Counted from the first letter of the stretch, positions 1-9,726 are shown. The stretch is DNA of 64,000 nt from SG8-40 sp963792855 (GCA_963792855.1 CAWBXZ010000016.1:1-64000); one strand, 5' to 3'. Program-made: numbers and translations. The notes: generated by a model not told the origin, from the sequence alone.

Positions 1-643
1 CGCCCAGAAATACCTTCGCGTGCGCTTGCCACGGGAAACGCATGTTCATCACCCAGAAAGCCAGCACGACCGCGACAGTCGTGAATAATATCTCTGCCGC
101 CATCGCGCGACCCGTCAGCATTGCACTGAGCGCGAGAAACATCAGTGCAATCAACGACAGCCCGGACGCCAAACCATCGGCGCCATCGATCATGTTTACC
201 GCATTGATTAGGCCAAGCAGGGCAATCAGCGTGAACGGGACCGCCCAGTAGTCCGTGGAGATGTTACCAATGGCAAACAGGTCCCCCAGACTGAGGACGG
301 TGTGGTTGCCCCAGTAAACCATGCAAAGCCCCGCGATCAGTTGCGCGAAGAACTTCTGCCTGGGCGTCAAATCCCGAAGGTCATCGAGCAAACCGGCGAT
401 CAACAGCACCGCAAGGGCCGCAAACAACGGCCGGTAGGGGTAAAGGGGTTCGCTGGTGAACAGAACGCCGAACCCCAGGCCGGCGAAAATCGCCGGCCCA
501 CCAATCAGGGGAATCTCTCCGCGATGCCGCTTGCGCCGGCCCGGGTAATCGACCAGTCCAACCCGCCTGGCGAGCCTGGCAAACAGGCGCAGCAGCACCA
601 GCGTGCCGGCGAAGATCAGTCCGTACTGGATCAGTTGTGCCAT
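1..643 (-). CDS. WecA/MraY-family undecaprenyl-phosphate sugar-1-phosphate transferase (3' end outside window)
   Basis: Polytopic membrane enzyme expected to load the first sugar phosphate onto undecaprenyl phosphate for polysaccharide assembly. The 214 codons visible start at ATG 643 and run off the left edge. Seen: hydrophobic segments throughout, a GGP motif near residue 48, the family Asp pair in LLDDLRDL (about residues 85-92) and NAVNMIDGADGLA (about 147-159), the last two being metal and catalytic motifs of this superfamily. It is the last visible gene of the minus-strand polysaccharide operon, 58 bp downstream of a family 2 glycosyltransferase. Substrate (GlcNAc-1-P or another HexNAc-P) cannot be told from sequence. 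Confidence 0.9.
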   Translation of the reverse strand, partial: MAQLIQYGLIFAGTLVLLRLFARLARRVGLVDYPGRRKRHRGEIPLIGGPAIFAGLGFGVLFTSEPLYPYRPLFAALAVLLIAGLLDDLRDLTPRQKFFAQLIAGLCMVYWGNHTVLSLGDLFAIGNISTDYWAVPFTLIALLGLINAVNMIDGADGLASGLSLIALMFLALSAMLTGRAMAAEILFTTVAVVLAFWVMNMRFPWQAHAKVFLG

Positions 644-701
644 GGCGAACGTTTACCACGATGGTCCGTTATTGCGGCGGGGGAATTCATCGAATGCTGC
701 C

Positions 702-1454
702 TTATGGCCGCCGGAAAAATTGCGCGACCCGATACCCCAGCTTGCGAGGAATCCACAACGGCGATCCGGCGATCCCGGCACGGCGTGCGATCTCCCACGA
801 CTCCCGGTTGCCCCTGTAAATGTTGCGCAGCGACCGGGTCGATTGTCCGCCGGTGCGCATGCGCACCAGTACTTCAGGGATATACACCGAAGAGATCCTG
901 CGCTCAACGAACAAGCGCACCATCAGGTCAAAATCCGCGTGATAGCGGTAACGCGTGTCGAAACCGCCAATCTGCTTTAACAAATCCGTTCTCACAAACA
1001 GCGTCGGATGCGCCGGATGCCACCCCGCCTCGAACATGCCGGACACATAGGGCCTGGAATTCCAGAAACGCATGACCCGGGAAGGATTGTTCCGCTCCAC
1101 GTAAACCAGGTCGGCATGGGCAGCATCAGCCCGGTGGCCGGCCAGCGCGCCGGCAACGCGTTCAAGGACCTGGTCATGGTGATAGACGTCGTCGGAATTG
1201 AGAAAACCGAGATACTCGCCCGTCGCTGCCTCGATGCCCTTGTTCATTGCGAAATAGAGCCCGGCATCCCGCTCCGAGATCACGGTTGAAATGCCCGTAC
1301 GGTACTTTTCCAGTATTGCGAGGGTGCCATCGCTGGATTCGCCATCGACAACGATGTGCTCTACATCCCGGTACGTCTGCCCATGTATCGACTCCAGCGC
1401 TTCCGAAATGGTCTCGCGGGCATTCAGGCAGACGGTAACGACGGACAGTTTCAT
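702..1454 (-). CDS. Glycosyltransferase family 2
   Basis: A 250-residue GT-A glycosyltransferase, WcaA/SpsA-like, presumed to add one sugar to the lipid-linked O-polysaccharide on the cytoplasmic face. The N-terminus MKLSVVTVCLNARETI opens the nucleotide-binding fold; VVDGESSDGT lies near residues 35-44 and the metal-binding region NSDD near 86-89. No membrane segment is evident. It sits 44 bp after a GT4 gene and 58 bp before the WecA-like gene on the same strand. Donor and acceptor are unknown. Confidence 0.9.
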   Translation of the reverse strand: MKLSVVTVCLNARETISEALESIHGQTYRDVEHIVVDGESSDGTLAILEKYRTGISTVISERDAGLYFAMNKGIEAATGEYLGFLNSDDVYHHDQVLERVAGALAGHRADAAHADLVYVERNNPSRVMRFWNSRPYVSGMFEAGWHPAHPTLFVRTDLLKQIGGFDTRYRYHADFDLMVRLFVERRISSVYIPEVLVRMRTGGQSTRSLRNIYRGNRESWEIARRAGIAGSPLWIPRKLGYRVAQFFRRP

Positions 1455-1498
1455 CAGATCCCGGAACTCAGCAGCTGGCTACACAAGGCACGCATACT

Positions 1499-2689
1499 TT
1501 ATGCCGATGATCCGGACCGCGGAGCACTCCCGGCAAATCGCTCGATCAGGTCCTCAACGCGACGGGCGTAAGATTCGAGCCGTTCCAGGTTCGCGGCCCG
1601 TGCCTCCGAACAGGTTGGGATAGCGGCAGACTTCCCCGCCGCGTCGATCGCGCGCGAGAGTGCTGCCGCAGCATCTGCCGGAGATAGCGGATCAAAGTAC
1701 TCTGCCGCTCCGTTCGTTTGCTCGCGGTGCACCGCGATGTCGGACAGCACCAGTGGCACGCCAATGGCCTTGGCCTCCTCGACCGTCGTACTCCAGCCCT
1801 CGAACAATGACGGGTTGACGACAGCGATCGAGCCGCGCATCAACGCGTAGACATCAGTGCGCGGGATCAATCGCAAGAAGCGGAAGGCCTCCCCAAGGCC
1901 CAGTTCTTTCACCTGCTCTACGAGAGATTCCAAAAGATGCGGGTGACGAGGATCGACCGATGCACCGGACGCTACGACCATAACGGACGCGCCCCGGCTT
2001 CGCAGAATGCGCAGCGCCTCGATCAGCACCGCATGATTCTTATGGCGCCAGAACTGATTCGGCAGGTAGAAGTAGGGCCCCGAAATCGCATAACGGGCCC
2101 GCACGTCGTCCTCGCTCACCATATAGGCCTGATCGTCCGGCTCTACGGCAAACGGAATGACGCTGGTTCTGCCGGCTGATGCAGGATACAGTTCTTCGCA
2201 ATCGTCTCTCGCGGATTCGCTGCTCAACATGATGGCGGACGCGGCGGCAATCTGCGCTCGAAAGCCCAGTTCCCGCTGCAGCCAGGCCCGCCTTGCGAAC
2301 ATGCCGGGCAAGCGCCGATGCTGAAAGTCGGGCAGCCAGGCGATGACGGGAAGCGGGAAGCGCCAGCCGTGCCACGTCGCGGACTCAAAAACCACCTGTA
2401 TGTCATGTTCCCGGTAAAGCAAAAGGGCATTGCGATCGATGCCTGTGAGCACGGTGCCGGCAAGCCGCGAGCGCCATCGGTTCGAGCCCGCTGGGACGCA
2501 ACGGACAATGTCTGCTATCCCCTCACGCAGCGGTTGCAGCGCATCCTCTGAATAGTCTTCCGCCACAAAAACGACAGGTCGAACCCTCTCTCGACCGTAC
2601 CTGGCGATCACTCGAAACAGATTGACGAAGTACTGATAACCACCAGTCCAGCGCTCCCGGTCGGGCAACGCGAATGCCGTCCTGATCAT
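1499..2689 (-). CDS. Glycosyltransferase family 4 (GT-B), first of two paralogues
   Basis: About 396 residues from ATG 2689. A longer in-frame start exists at 2734, but the 2689 start (MIRTAFALPDRE) aligns with the start of the neighbouring paralogue (MIRVGFINIF), so I prefer it. The C-terminal half carries the GT4 donor-site signature EGWSTTVEEAKAIG with the E-x7-E spacing, preceded by a PNQFWRHKNH stretch. These features are shared with the next gene, so the pair looks like an old duplication that may add consecutive sugars of the same type. It lies 66 bp downstream of that paralogue. Confidence 0.88.
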   Translation of the reverse strand: MIRTAFALPDRERWTGGYQYFVNLFRVIARYGRERVRPVVFVAEDYSEDALQPLREGIADIVRCVPAGSNRWRSRLAGTVLTGIDRNALLLYREHDIQVVFESATWHGWRFPLPVIAWLPDFQHRRLPGMFARRAWLQRELGFRAQIAAASAIMLSSESARDDCEELYPASAGRTSVIPFAVEPDDQAYMVSEDDVRARYAISGPYFYLPNQFWRHKNHAVLIEALRILRSRGASVMVVASGASVDPRHPHLLESLVEQVKELGLGEAFRFLRLIPRTDVYALMRGSIAVVNPSLFEGWSTTVEEAKAIGVPLVLSDIAVHREQTNGAAEYFDPLSPADAAAALSRAIDAAGKSAAIPTCSEARAANLERLESYARRVEDLIERFAGSAPRSGSSA

Positions 2690-2755
2690 GGCAGGAATTG
2701 TCGCATTGACCGACGCATCCCGGAAACGCGCCATACGGCGTTCGCGGCAATCATT

Positions 2756-3931
2756 TCACTGCCCGGATGCTTCCAGCGCTTCGATAACAAGCGACTGATA
2801 GTTTTCGGCAAAACGGCGTATGCGCCCCGGGAGTTCCAGCGACGCTTTCGACATTGCCGCCTCATCAGCGCCGGGATCATAATTCGACCACGCCTTCGAG
2901 ATTGCGTGGGCGGCATCGTCCGCGTTCTGCGGGTCGAAGTAGATGCCCCTGTCCGGCGCCTGTTCGATATGAACCGGGATGTTCGACAGCACGACCGTTT
3001 TCCCCATCGATTTCGCCTCCTCGACGCTGGTGCTCCATCCTTCGAACAACGACGGGTTGATGACCGCGACCGCATCGCGCATCAAGCCGAGCATGTCGGC
3101 ATAGGGCACCACACCGAGCGGGCGAAACAACTCCTCGAGACCGAACCGCGCCACCGTCTCCATCAGTTGCGCAACATGCGACGGCTGTCTGGGGTCACGC
3201 ATCAGCCCGGTAGCGACAACCGTTACCGGCTGCGCATCCCGTTTCAGTTGCGCGAGCGCCTCGACCACAACCCTGTGATTCTTGTGCGCCCAGAACTGGT
3301 TGGGCAACAGCATGTAGCGGCCCTTGATCTGATAGCAGGCACGCAGGTCGTCTTCCCTGGGCATGGCGCACCCGTGCATCAAACCCGATACGAATCGCAG
3401 CACCCGGATCTTGTCGCTGTTACGCCGGCTTCCGGCACGCAAGTGCGCCGCCGCCGTCTCGCTGCTGACGATCACGCGCACATTGGCTTCGAGCGCCCGT
3501 GCGATATTGTGCTCGCGCGTTGCGATCTCCTCATCACTGAAAAGATGCGAGAGGTGACGGTGCTGCAGATCCGGTATCCAGGCAATCGACGGCATGCGCG
3601 CCCCACGCCCCAGATCCCCGGAATGGGACAGGATATCGACATCGAGATCGCGCAGAACGCGGCCCAGGATCGTGTCTCCACCCACGAATTTCGTAGACAA
3701 CTTTCGCAGCATCCATAGCGGACGTCCGCGATCGAGCGCGCTGGTGCGGGCCAGCGGCATGAAAGAGAATTCGCTTGCGATTTTTTCACTGGTCCGCTGC
3801 CCGGTAATGAAAACCGGCTGGATGCGCCGGCTTTCAAGAGCGCAAACCGCGTGCAACAGGTTGCGAAGGTAGTTCAGCCCGCCAAGCCAGCTATTTACCG
3901 CAAAGATATTGATGAAGCCGACGCGTATCAA
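2756..3931 (-). CDS. Glycosyltransferase family 4 (GT-B), second paralogue
   Basis: A 391-residue GT4 enzyme. The start codon is TTG at 3931, overlapping the stop of the upstream epimerase gene (TTGA), consistent with translational coupling. Seen: glycine-rich N-terminal loop (SWLGGLNYLRN), PNQFWAHKNH in the middle, and the donor-site motif EGWSTSVEEAKSMG toward the C-terminus. It is closely similar in layout to the downstream GT4. Expected to act in the cytosol on the growing lipid-linked polysaccharide; sugar specificity unknown. Confidence 0.88.
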   Translation of the reverse strand: MIRVGFINIFAVNSWLGGLNYLRNLLHAVCALESRRIQPVFITGQRTSEKIASEFSFMPLARTSALDRGRPLWMLRKLSTKFVGGDTILGRVLRDLDVDILSHSGDLGRGARMPSIAWIPDLQHRHLSHLFSDEEIATREHNIARALEANVRVIVSSETAAAHLRAGSRRNSDKIRVLRFVSGLMHGCAMPREDDLRACYQIKGRYMLLPNQFWAHKNHRVVVEALAQLKRDAQPVTVVATGLMRDPRQPSHVAQLMETVARFGLEELFRPLGVVPYADMLGLMRDAVAVINPSLFEGWSTSVEEAKSMGKTVVLSNIPVHIEQAPDRGIYFDPQNADDAAHAISKAWSNYDPGADEAAMSKASLELPGRIRRFAENYQSLVIEALEASGQ

Positions 3932-4845
3932 TTTGCACCAGTCCGAAACCAGTGGACGTATTCGTCGACACCCTCACGCCATTGCATGGAGGGGTTCCAG
4001 CCCAGTGCCCGCGCACGTGAAATATCGGCCACGTAGGCGACCGGATCCATCTGCCGCACCTTCCCCGTGAACGTGATGGGCAGGGCGGTGTCCAGCGCAT
4101 CCGCGATTGCTCCGAGGACCTGTGACACGGACGCTGCCTGTCCGCTCCCGCCATTGAGCACCTTGCAGTCGGTATTGGCGTGGTCAAGCGCCAGTGCCAG
4201 CAGGCTTACGGCGTCGTCGACGTGCAACCAGTCCCTCAGCTCCTCACCCGTCCCCGAAAACTCGGTGCCTCCGTTGCTTATCCTGGAACAGGCATCCCAA
4301 AGCAGTTGCTTGCGCAATCCACAGCCATACACCGAGAACAGTCTGACGACCGCAACCCGGATACCGTAATGGCTCGCGTGCGACGCACACAACTGCTCGG
4401 CAACCTGCTTGTGCACGCCATACGGCGAGGCCGGACGCAACGGGTCGGTTTCGACAATCGGCAGCTTGCCCGCATGGCCGTAAACCGCCGCGCTTGACGG
4501 GTAAACGAGCGCTGCATCAGGTGCGTACAGCCGCATGAATTCGAGCACCGCAGCCGTGGACGCCACGGTACGCAGATAGTCGTCGTAGGGTCGCGTTACC
4601 GAGTGGCCGACGGACCCGCCCCCTGCGCAGTGAACCACGGCATCGGGCACGCTGGCTTGCGTCAGCAACGCGCCGAGCGTCACGTCTGACTCCTCCCACG
4701 CCGAGATTCCCCAGTCCTTCCACTCGTCGGGCCGCCATTTGCCGTGGCCGATACCGGTTACGCGGAAGCCATCTTTCGACAAGGCACGTGCAACATGCCG
4801 GCCGATGAAACCGTGCGCGCCGGTGACCAGTACGTTCCTAACCAC
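3928..4845 (-). CDS. NAD-dependent sugar epimerase/dehydratase (extended SDR)
   Basis: A nucleotide-sugar-modifying SDR of about 305 residues. The N-terminal NAD-binding motif reads VTGAHGFIGRH and the catalytic pair is the YGVHK of SPYGVHKQVAEQL. Two starts are possible: GTG 4845 (chosen, only slightly overlapping the upstream stop at 4838, with the fold beginning four residues later) or TTG 4866. It overlaps the TTG-started GT4 gene at its 3' end. It resembles UDP-glucose 4-epimerase and dTDP-sugar reductase relatives, but the exact reaction cannot be assigned. Confidence 0.85.
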   Translation of the reverse strand: MVRNVLVTGAHGFIGRHVARALSKDGFRVTGIGHGKWRPDEWKDWGISAWEESDVTLGALLTQASVPDAVVHCAGGGSVGHSVTRPYDDYLRTVASTAAVLEFMRLYAPDAALVYPSSAAVYGHAGKLPIVETDPLRPASPYGVHKQVAEQLCASHASHYGIRVAVVRLFSVYGCGLRKQLLWDACSRISNGGTEFSGTGEELRDWLHVDDAVSLLALALDHANTDCKVLNGGSGQAASVSQVLGAIADALDTALPITFTGKVRQMDPVAYVADISRARALGWNPSMQWREGVDEYVHWFRTGAN

Positions 4846-5659
4846 GAGGTGCCCGCGTCCCGACAAAGCTGTAGAGGCGCCCGGGCACCTTCAGATAACC
4901 GCCCAGCAAGCGAACCGCAAAATCCGGGATCAACCTCGACACCGGCAACCCCAGGCGTTGCGCAATCCGTTGCTTCACCCCGTCGAGTGTTTCGGGAAAC
5001 AGATTGATTGCGGACTGCAGCGGATTGATGACCCGCACCAACCGGATCCCGGCCGACTCGATTGCGCCGGTGTACTCCGACAGCAGATAGGCGTTTTCAC
5101 CGCCATACAGGTGATGCAGCGGATGGCTGTCGAGAAATGCCGGCAAGTCTTCACGGCGTGTAATGACGTGCTCGCGCGTGGCGATAAACGTTCCGCCGTC
5201 GCGCAGAACGCGCCCGATCTCGGCGCACAACACTGTCAGGTCACGCGCATGATGCAGTGCCTGCCGGCAATAAACCAGATCGAAGCTGGCGTCCTCGAAC
5301 GGCAGCCGCTCACCCCATTCCTGCACGACCTCGCAGTCGATTTCCGCCTCCCGGCAAAGCGACCGGATCGCTTCCGCTCCCACCACCGGACTGGGGTCAG
5401 GTTCGAGCGCGACCACGCCCCAGCCTTCCTGCGCCAGCGCAAAGGTAGAAATACCGCGGCCCGCCCCAACGTCGAGTGCCTTTCCTGCGGGCTGCGGCAA
5501 AAACTCGCGCACAGCCTGCCACTCGCCGCTTTCACGATAGCGGCGCGCAGCCGAGATTAACGGATCATCATAGAAGCATGCGCGCACCAGTTCCGCTTGA
5601 TCGGGCCGGTTGCGCAAGGACAACACTGCGCTTTCCCAGTCCATTTGTTCAGCGCTCAT
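4838..5659 (-). CDS. SAM-dependent methyltransferase (class I)
   Basis: About 273 residues from ATG 5659 (MSAEQMDWESAV), which overlaps the 3' end of the acyltransferase gene by 11 bp; a longer start at 5758 would intrude about 110 bp into that gene. The SAM motif ALDVGAGRGIS and the acidic strand end VVALEPDPS are clear, followed by FDLVYCRQALHHA (motif IV region). The operon position suggests methylation of a sugar or of the O-chain. It could equally act on a lipid-linked precursor. Confidence 0.85.
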   Translation of the reverse strand: MSAEQMDWESAVLSLRNRPDQAELVRACFYDDPLISAARRYRESGEWQAVREFLPQPAGKALDVGAGRGISTFALAQEGWGVVALEPDPSPVVGAEAIRSLCREAEIDCEVVQEWGERLPFEDASFDLVYCRQALHHARDLTVLCAEIGRVLRDGGTFIATREHVITRREDLPAFLDSHPLHHLYGGENAYLLSEYTGAIESAGIRLVRVINPLQSAINLFPETLDGVKQRIAQRLGLPVSRLIPDFAVRLLGGYLKVPGRLYSFVGTRAPRG

Positions 5660-6224
5660 GCGCCTCCAGTTCACGTATCGGCCGCGCCGGATTACCCGCG
5701 ACAACCGTATAGGGCGGCACATCACGCGTGACAACCGAGCCTGCGCCGACAACAGCACCCTCTCCGATACTGACGCCTTTAAGGACGATCACATTGAACC
5801 CGATCCATACCCTGTTGCCGATTCGCACCACGGAACGCTCCACGTTCGCCCAGTCTTTCTTGCCAACGAACCAGTTCGTGACATCGCGGCGTCGATCATG
5901 CCAGGCAATCGCGTGGGAATTGTGGTCGACGACGGTGCAGCCCCATGACACAAGAACGTCGTCACCAATCTCGATCGCCTCGGCGCAAACCAGCGTCGAG
6001 GCACCAATGAAGGTTCGTTCCCCGATACGGACCGCTGCACCCGCTCGATCATAGCGAATGGCAGCCTCGACGATAGAGTCCGGGCCAATCGAGAGCACGC
6101 ACCCTTCAACAAAGCGAATCCTGCGCCAAGCCACCCGGGTTCGGTGCGCGATCGAGACACCGGCGCGACCGGACAAGCGCAGTTTCGCCAGCCAGTCGAG
6201 CAGCTTTTTGGCCCGGTTAATCAC
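5649..6224 (-). CDS. Left-handed beta-helix (hexapeptide) acyltransferase, WcaF/LacA-like
   Basis: A 191-residue acyltransferase with GTG start at 6224 overlapping the upstream stop (GTGA). Repeated hexapeptide turns build a beta-helix: IGDDVLVSWGC, IGNRVWIGFNVIVLKG, IGEGAVVGAGSVVT. A His-containing stretch (VVDHNSHAI) matches the catalytic region of maltose/galactoside acetyltransferases. Expected to transfer acetyl from acetyl-CoA to a sugar hydroxyl during O-polysaccharide assembly. Acceptor unknown. Confidence 0.87.
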   Translation of the reverse strand: MINRAKKLLDWLAKLRLSGRAGVSIAHRTRVAWRRIRFVEGCVLSIGPDSIVEAAIRYDRAGAAVRIGERTFIGASTLVCAEAIEIGDDVLVSWGCTVVDHNSHAIAWHDRRRDVTNWFVGKKDWANVERSVVRIGNRVWIGFNVIVLKGVSIGEGAVVGAGSVVTRDVPPYTVVAGNPARPIRELEAHER

Positions 6225-7123
6225 CGCAACACCCGCTGCACCAGGGCACGCAATCTGTTGACCGGGCTGCGCCGGGCCCGAAAGTACTCGAACACCCGAG
6301 CCTGGATTCCTTCGTCAATGCCCGGAGACGGCAAATGCTCCGGGAGGAAATCGGGGTCAATCATTCGATCCGCTGCATCACCGCGGCAGTGAACACCGCT
6401 GCCATCGAAACCTGTGTTTTCGACCAGGCTGTTTCTTGGATACAGCACCATGCCGTTGTTCATGAACACACTCAGGTTCCAGCGGATGGCCCACGAGTCG
6501 ACCTTGCCGGCAAGCTGGGCCTCGAGCATGGAAAAGTAATCAAAACAACCGTTCATATCGAAAGCACGCCGGCGCCCCGGATCATCCCTTAATTGCGCGT
6601 AGCCCGCCGCTCGCGGATCAAACTGTTGCCAGGCACGGTCCCATGTCGCCCACCCCCATGACGATACAAAAGGCAGAAAAAACGCATCATCGGTGGTGGG
6701 CACATCGACCGGAAACATGTGGGCAGATATCTGCATGACGCGCGGTTCGTTTCGATAGCGTTCCAGCGCTGCATTCAGGTATCTCAGAAATCCTGGCGCA
6801 ACCACAAGATCATCTTCAACGACAATGACCTTGCCATACTCCTGGCACAGGCGCGTCACACCTTCAATCACCGAATCCGCAAGTCCGGCATTCGTCTCGC
6901 GCTCATGCACATCGACGCTGGCAAACCCGTCTATGGTTCCGAGAAAGGAGCGGACGTCGCGCACGGCAGGCTCCGTTTCCGCACCACGCGGCCCATCGCT
7001 GAACACGTGCAGGCTTGATTCGCCTGCCAATGCACAACGCTGCAACGACTGCACCGTCCGCTGCGTGTGCAGCGGGCGGTTATACGTGAACAGCGCAATC
7101 GGAGCTGGCAATACGGAAGGCAC
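6221..7123 (-). CDS. GT-A glycosyltransferase resembling the GNT-I-like group
   Basis: About 300 residues. I place the start at GTG 7123 because AAGGGG lies eight bases upstream and the GT-A fold (PAPIALFTYNRP) follows at once; an ATG at 7156 would overlap the preceding gene. Seen: VIVVEDDLVVAPGFLRYLN, the likely metal/nucleotide EDD motif, and SSWGWATWDRAW in the acceptor region, both typical of this group of cell-surface glycosyltransferases. GTGA overlap with the following acyltransferase gene. Donor unknown. Confidence 0.85.
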   Translation of the reverse strand: MPSVLPAPIALFTYNRPLHTQRTVQSLQRCALAGESSLHVFSDGPRGAETEPAVRDVRSFLGTIDGFASVDVHERETNAGLADSVIEGVTRLCQEYGKVIVVEDDLVVAPGFLRYLNAALERYRNEPRVMQISAHMFPVDVPTTDDAFFLPFVSSWGWATWDRAWQQFDPRAAGYAQLRDDPGRRRAFDMNGCFDYFSMLEAQLAGKVDSWAIRWNLSVFMNNGMVLYPRNSLVENTGFDGSGVHCRGDAADRMIDPDFLPEHLPSPGIDEGIQARVFEYFRARRSPVNRLRALVQRVLR

Positions 7124-7127
7124 TGAT

Positions 7128-8061
7128 CTAGCCCCTTGAAGCACGCATATCATCAAGGAAAGGGTTGCGGGGTAAATCCCGTACCCTGAAGCCTTGCTGC
7201 AGGTGAGCGGCTCTCACAGCTTCCGATGGAGGTTGCTTGAAGAAAACAACTGCAAGCAACCCCGGTTGGCTGATTCCCAGTTTGCACAGCAAATCGAACC
7301 GCGAAATCTTCCTGGTGACTTTTCTGAACAACGCGTTGCCGGCAACCGCCGGTTCGAACTCGACGCCGGGCAGATAGCAGTCATTTATCCACTTGAATGC
7401 AATCGTGTGCAAGTCCCATTCCGAGCGCCACTTTTTCCATTTCTCGGCGGGAAATCGCATACACGTAATTTCCACCGCTCTCGAAATGATGGTAGTGGGT
7501 GGAACGTCCGAGCATCCTCTTGATTCCATCTTTCACCATGCGGCTTAACGCCGGGACGTAGCCATCGACGATCACCTGATCGTTCGGTTCGATCATGATG
7601 ACCCCCCGCCTGCAAACCCGCAGCATTTCGTGAAGCGCCTTCATCGGGCGCGGGAAATGATGGTACGACTCCTTGCACAATACGAAATCGAATGACCCGT
7701 CGTCGAAACTCAGTGATTCTGCGTTTTCCTTTCTGTAGTCGGCAATCAGCCCCGCGCTTTTCGCTTCATCAAGAAGCTTGTCGGAAATATCCGTCGCCAA
7801 GGCACGCGCACCATGCGCGTTCAGATACTGCGCGTCCATTCCGTAGCGACCATCGCCGACGGTCAGCCATTCCGAGCCTGGCAAACTCTGCAGCAGCGGG
7901 TCGGCAAGCCGGTACATGCGTTCGAAGCGCCAATAGTTGATCGTGCCGGATTTGAGCCACGCCGCCGCATGGGCGGACTTTTCCCCTTCCCTGGCGTAGG
8001 CGTCGTAGGCATGCTCATGAGCCTGGTAGCTGGTCGCGATGTAGTCTTGTGCGTCGGTCAT
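7128..8061 (-). pseudogene. SAM-dependent methyltransferase, broken by one frameshift
   Basis: The N-terminal part (from ATG 8061, MTDAQDYIATSY) carries a class I methyltransferase fold: a SAM-site region near EWLTVGDGRYGMDA, then FDFVLCKESYHHF. That frame stops at 7381, right after EKVALGMGL. The continuation TIAFKWINDCYLPGVEF to the natural end (stop at 7128) is in another frame. Removing one base between 7402 and 7416 restores 310 codons, so I read one gene with a +1 insertion, either a real mutation or a sequencing error. Its end lies 4 bp before the GTG start of the next gene, as expected for an intact operon member. Confidence 0.75.
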
Positions 8062-8081
8062 CTCTCGTGCTTTCACGCCGG

Positions 8082-8972
8082 TCAGGCCGAAGCCCTGGAC
8101 ATTGCCTTTCGTGGAAATCGTTGATGCAGGACACCCTGCCAGAGAATGCGAAAACCGGCCCTGCACCACACGTTCATCAAGTTAACCGGTTTCCACAGCC
8201 AGGGTGAGGCGAGCAGGACAAAGGCGGAACGGTAGACGGGATTCAGTGGCGTCTTGACGGAAAACAGGCTGCGCACGAACTTCCGCCCGGTCAGTGCGTC
8301 CAGGTCATGATGGCCGGTCGTCTCCATATTCGCGTTAATGGTTACATCTCCACTGGTGACACACCGCAGGTTGAGACGGCGTGCCCGCAGCGTGTACTCG
8401 TAATCCGCCCAGTACTGGGGCAGCAAGCGCGGATGAAAACCCCCAAGCCGGCGCATGTCACTCCAACGCAGGAACAAAGCGCGCGTGGGGAGACAGTCGA
8501 TGGCCTCTTCCGGTTTCACGGATCGAAAAGTGAAGCGGCGCAGGTTTGCGTGCACACCGGTCTCTAGCGGCACGTCACCTTTTCGATGCAGCAACCGGGA
8601 GCCAAGCAGCGCATCCGGTTGCCCCTGGAGACGGGTGATCGCCCGTTTCAGGAAGTCCGGCTCGAACCGAATGTCATCGTTCGCAAGTAACACCACGTCG
8701 TCATTTCCGGGCGCATGCCGCAAAAGCCACTCGTAGCCTCGCTGCATGCTCCCGCTCCACCACCAGTTGCCGTCTCCCTTGATAATGACGGCTTTCGGGA
8801 GCGCTTGCATCACCATTGCCGCAGTGCCGTCGGTTGACCCGTCATCAATAACGATCAGTTGCGTGCGGGGATGCGTTTGCGCGGCAAGACAAGCAACAAA
8901 CTGGCGCGTAATCTCCCGGCGATTGTGTACCGGGAGCAAGACGAAGACCATGGGACTATGATCCGAAGACAT
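8082..8972 (-). CDS. Glycosyltransferase family 2
   Basis: About 296 residues from ATG 8972 (MSSDHSPMVFVLLPVHN); ATG 8951 is an alternative. Typical GT2 features: LIVIDDGSTDGT after the first strand, a WWWSGSMQRGYEW stretch and VVLLANDDIRFEPD with the Asp pair, matching the rhamnosyl/galactofuranosyl-like GT2 branch. It ends 20 bp before the broken methyltransferase gene. Function inferred from operon: sugar addition to the O-chain. Confidence 0.87.
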   Translation of the reverse strand: MSSDHSPMVFVLLPVHNRREITRQFVACLAAQTHPRTQLIVIDDGSTDGTAAMVMQALPKAVIIKGDGNWWWSGSMQRGYEWLLRHAPGNDDVVLLANDDIRFEPDFLKRAITRLQGQPDALLGSRLLHRKGDVPLETGVHANLRRFTFRSVKPEEAIDCLPTRALFLRWSDMRRLGGFHPRLLPQYWADYEYTLRARRLNLRCVTSGDVTINANMETTGHHDLDALTGRKFVRSLFSVKTPLNPVYRSAFVLLASPWLWKPVNLMNVWCRAGFRILWQGVLHQRFPRKAMSRASA

Positions 8973-9090
8973 CGGTGGTCCAGTATGCACGCCCCTGATG
9001 TCGCGCAACGGTGTCGCTGCAACTGGTGTCGCCGCAACGCCTTGTCCGGAAACAGCCATCGGGGTTTGAGTTGCTCGCGATCTGCCGGTG

Positions 9091-9726
9091 TCATGTCTGT
9101 GGCTTGAACGCGTCGATGATGATTGATGTGTATCGCAGCACCCCGTCGCTATTACGACTGTCAAAGCGCGCCGACCGCCTGATCATTCCATCCTCGGGAT
9201 GCCAGTCTGCCGAGAAAAAATTGCCCTTCGCATCGAAGCATTCAAGGACGCGGATGCCAAATCCCGCGTTTTCCATGAGCTGCTTCAGTGTGTCGCAGGT
9301 ATACAGCACCTTGTGATCATCGGAGCCTGCGGCCGAACCCATGGGTCTGACCGCCTCGATGTACTCCGGGTCCGGGTGCAGGCCATCGGGCACCGCAATG
9401 CGCAGTCGCCCGCCGGGGCGCAGATACGCGAAGCAGTTCCGCGCCGCCGCGACCGCCTGGTCCGGCGTCAGGTGCTCCCATACGTGTTCGGCCAGAATGG
9501 CATCCACGCTGCCGGGTGTGAAATACCGCTGCCAGTCCGTCTCGGCGGTGATGTCCAACTGATCCATATCGGTGAGCAACCAGTCGCGGACATGGACACG
9601 GCTCGAGCCAAGCACGATCTTCAGGGGGCTTCTGCGCGCCTGCACACGCAGCAGGCATCTGCGAACCAGACGCCGCCATGCGTCGCGTATGCCCCTGGCA
9701 CCCCGAATAGCCGAACTATGCCGCAT
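9091..9726 (-). CDS. Predicted SAM-dependent methyltransferase
   Basis: About 211 residues from ATG 9726. A longer start (9906) would overlap the upstream gene by 80 bp and adds an unconserved-looking segment. Seen: LKIVLGSSRVHVRDW near the N-terminus, VDAILAEHVWEHLTPDQA (motif IV region with the EHxWEH pattern) and YLRPGGRLRIAVPDG. This type often sits in polysaccharide loci. Substrate unknown. A gap of 100 bp separates it from the GT-B gene upstream. Confidence 0.8.
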   Translation of the reverse strand: MRHSSAIRGARGIRDAWRRLVRRCLLRVQARRSPLKIVLGSSRVHVRDWLLTDMDQLDITAETDWQRYFTPGSVDAILAEHVWEHLTPDQAVAAARNCFAYLRPGGRLRIAVPDGLHPDPEYIEAVRPMGSAAGSDDHKVLYTCDTLKQLMENAGFGIRVLECFDAKGNFFSADWHPEDGMIRRSARFDSRNSDGVLRYTSIIIDAFKPQT

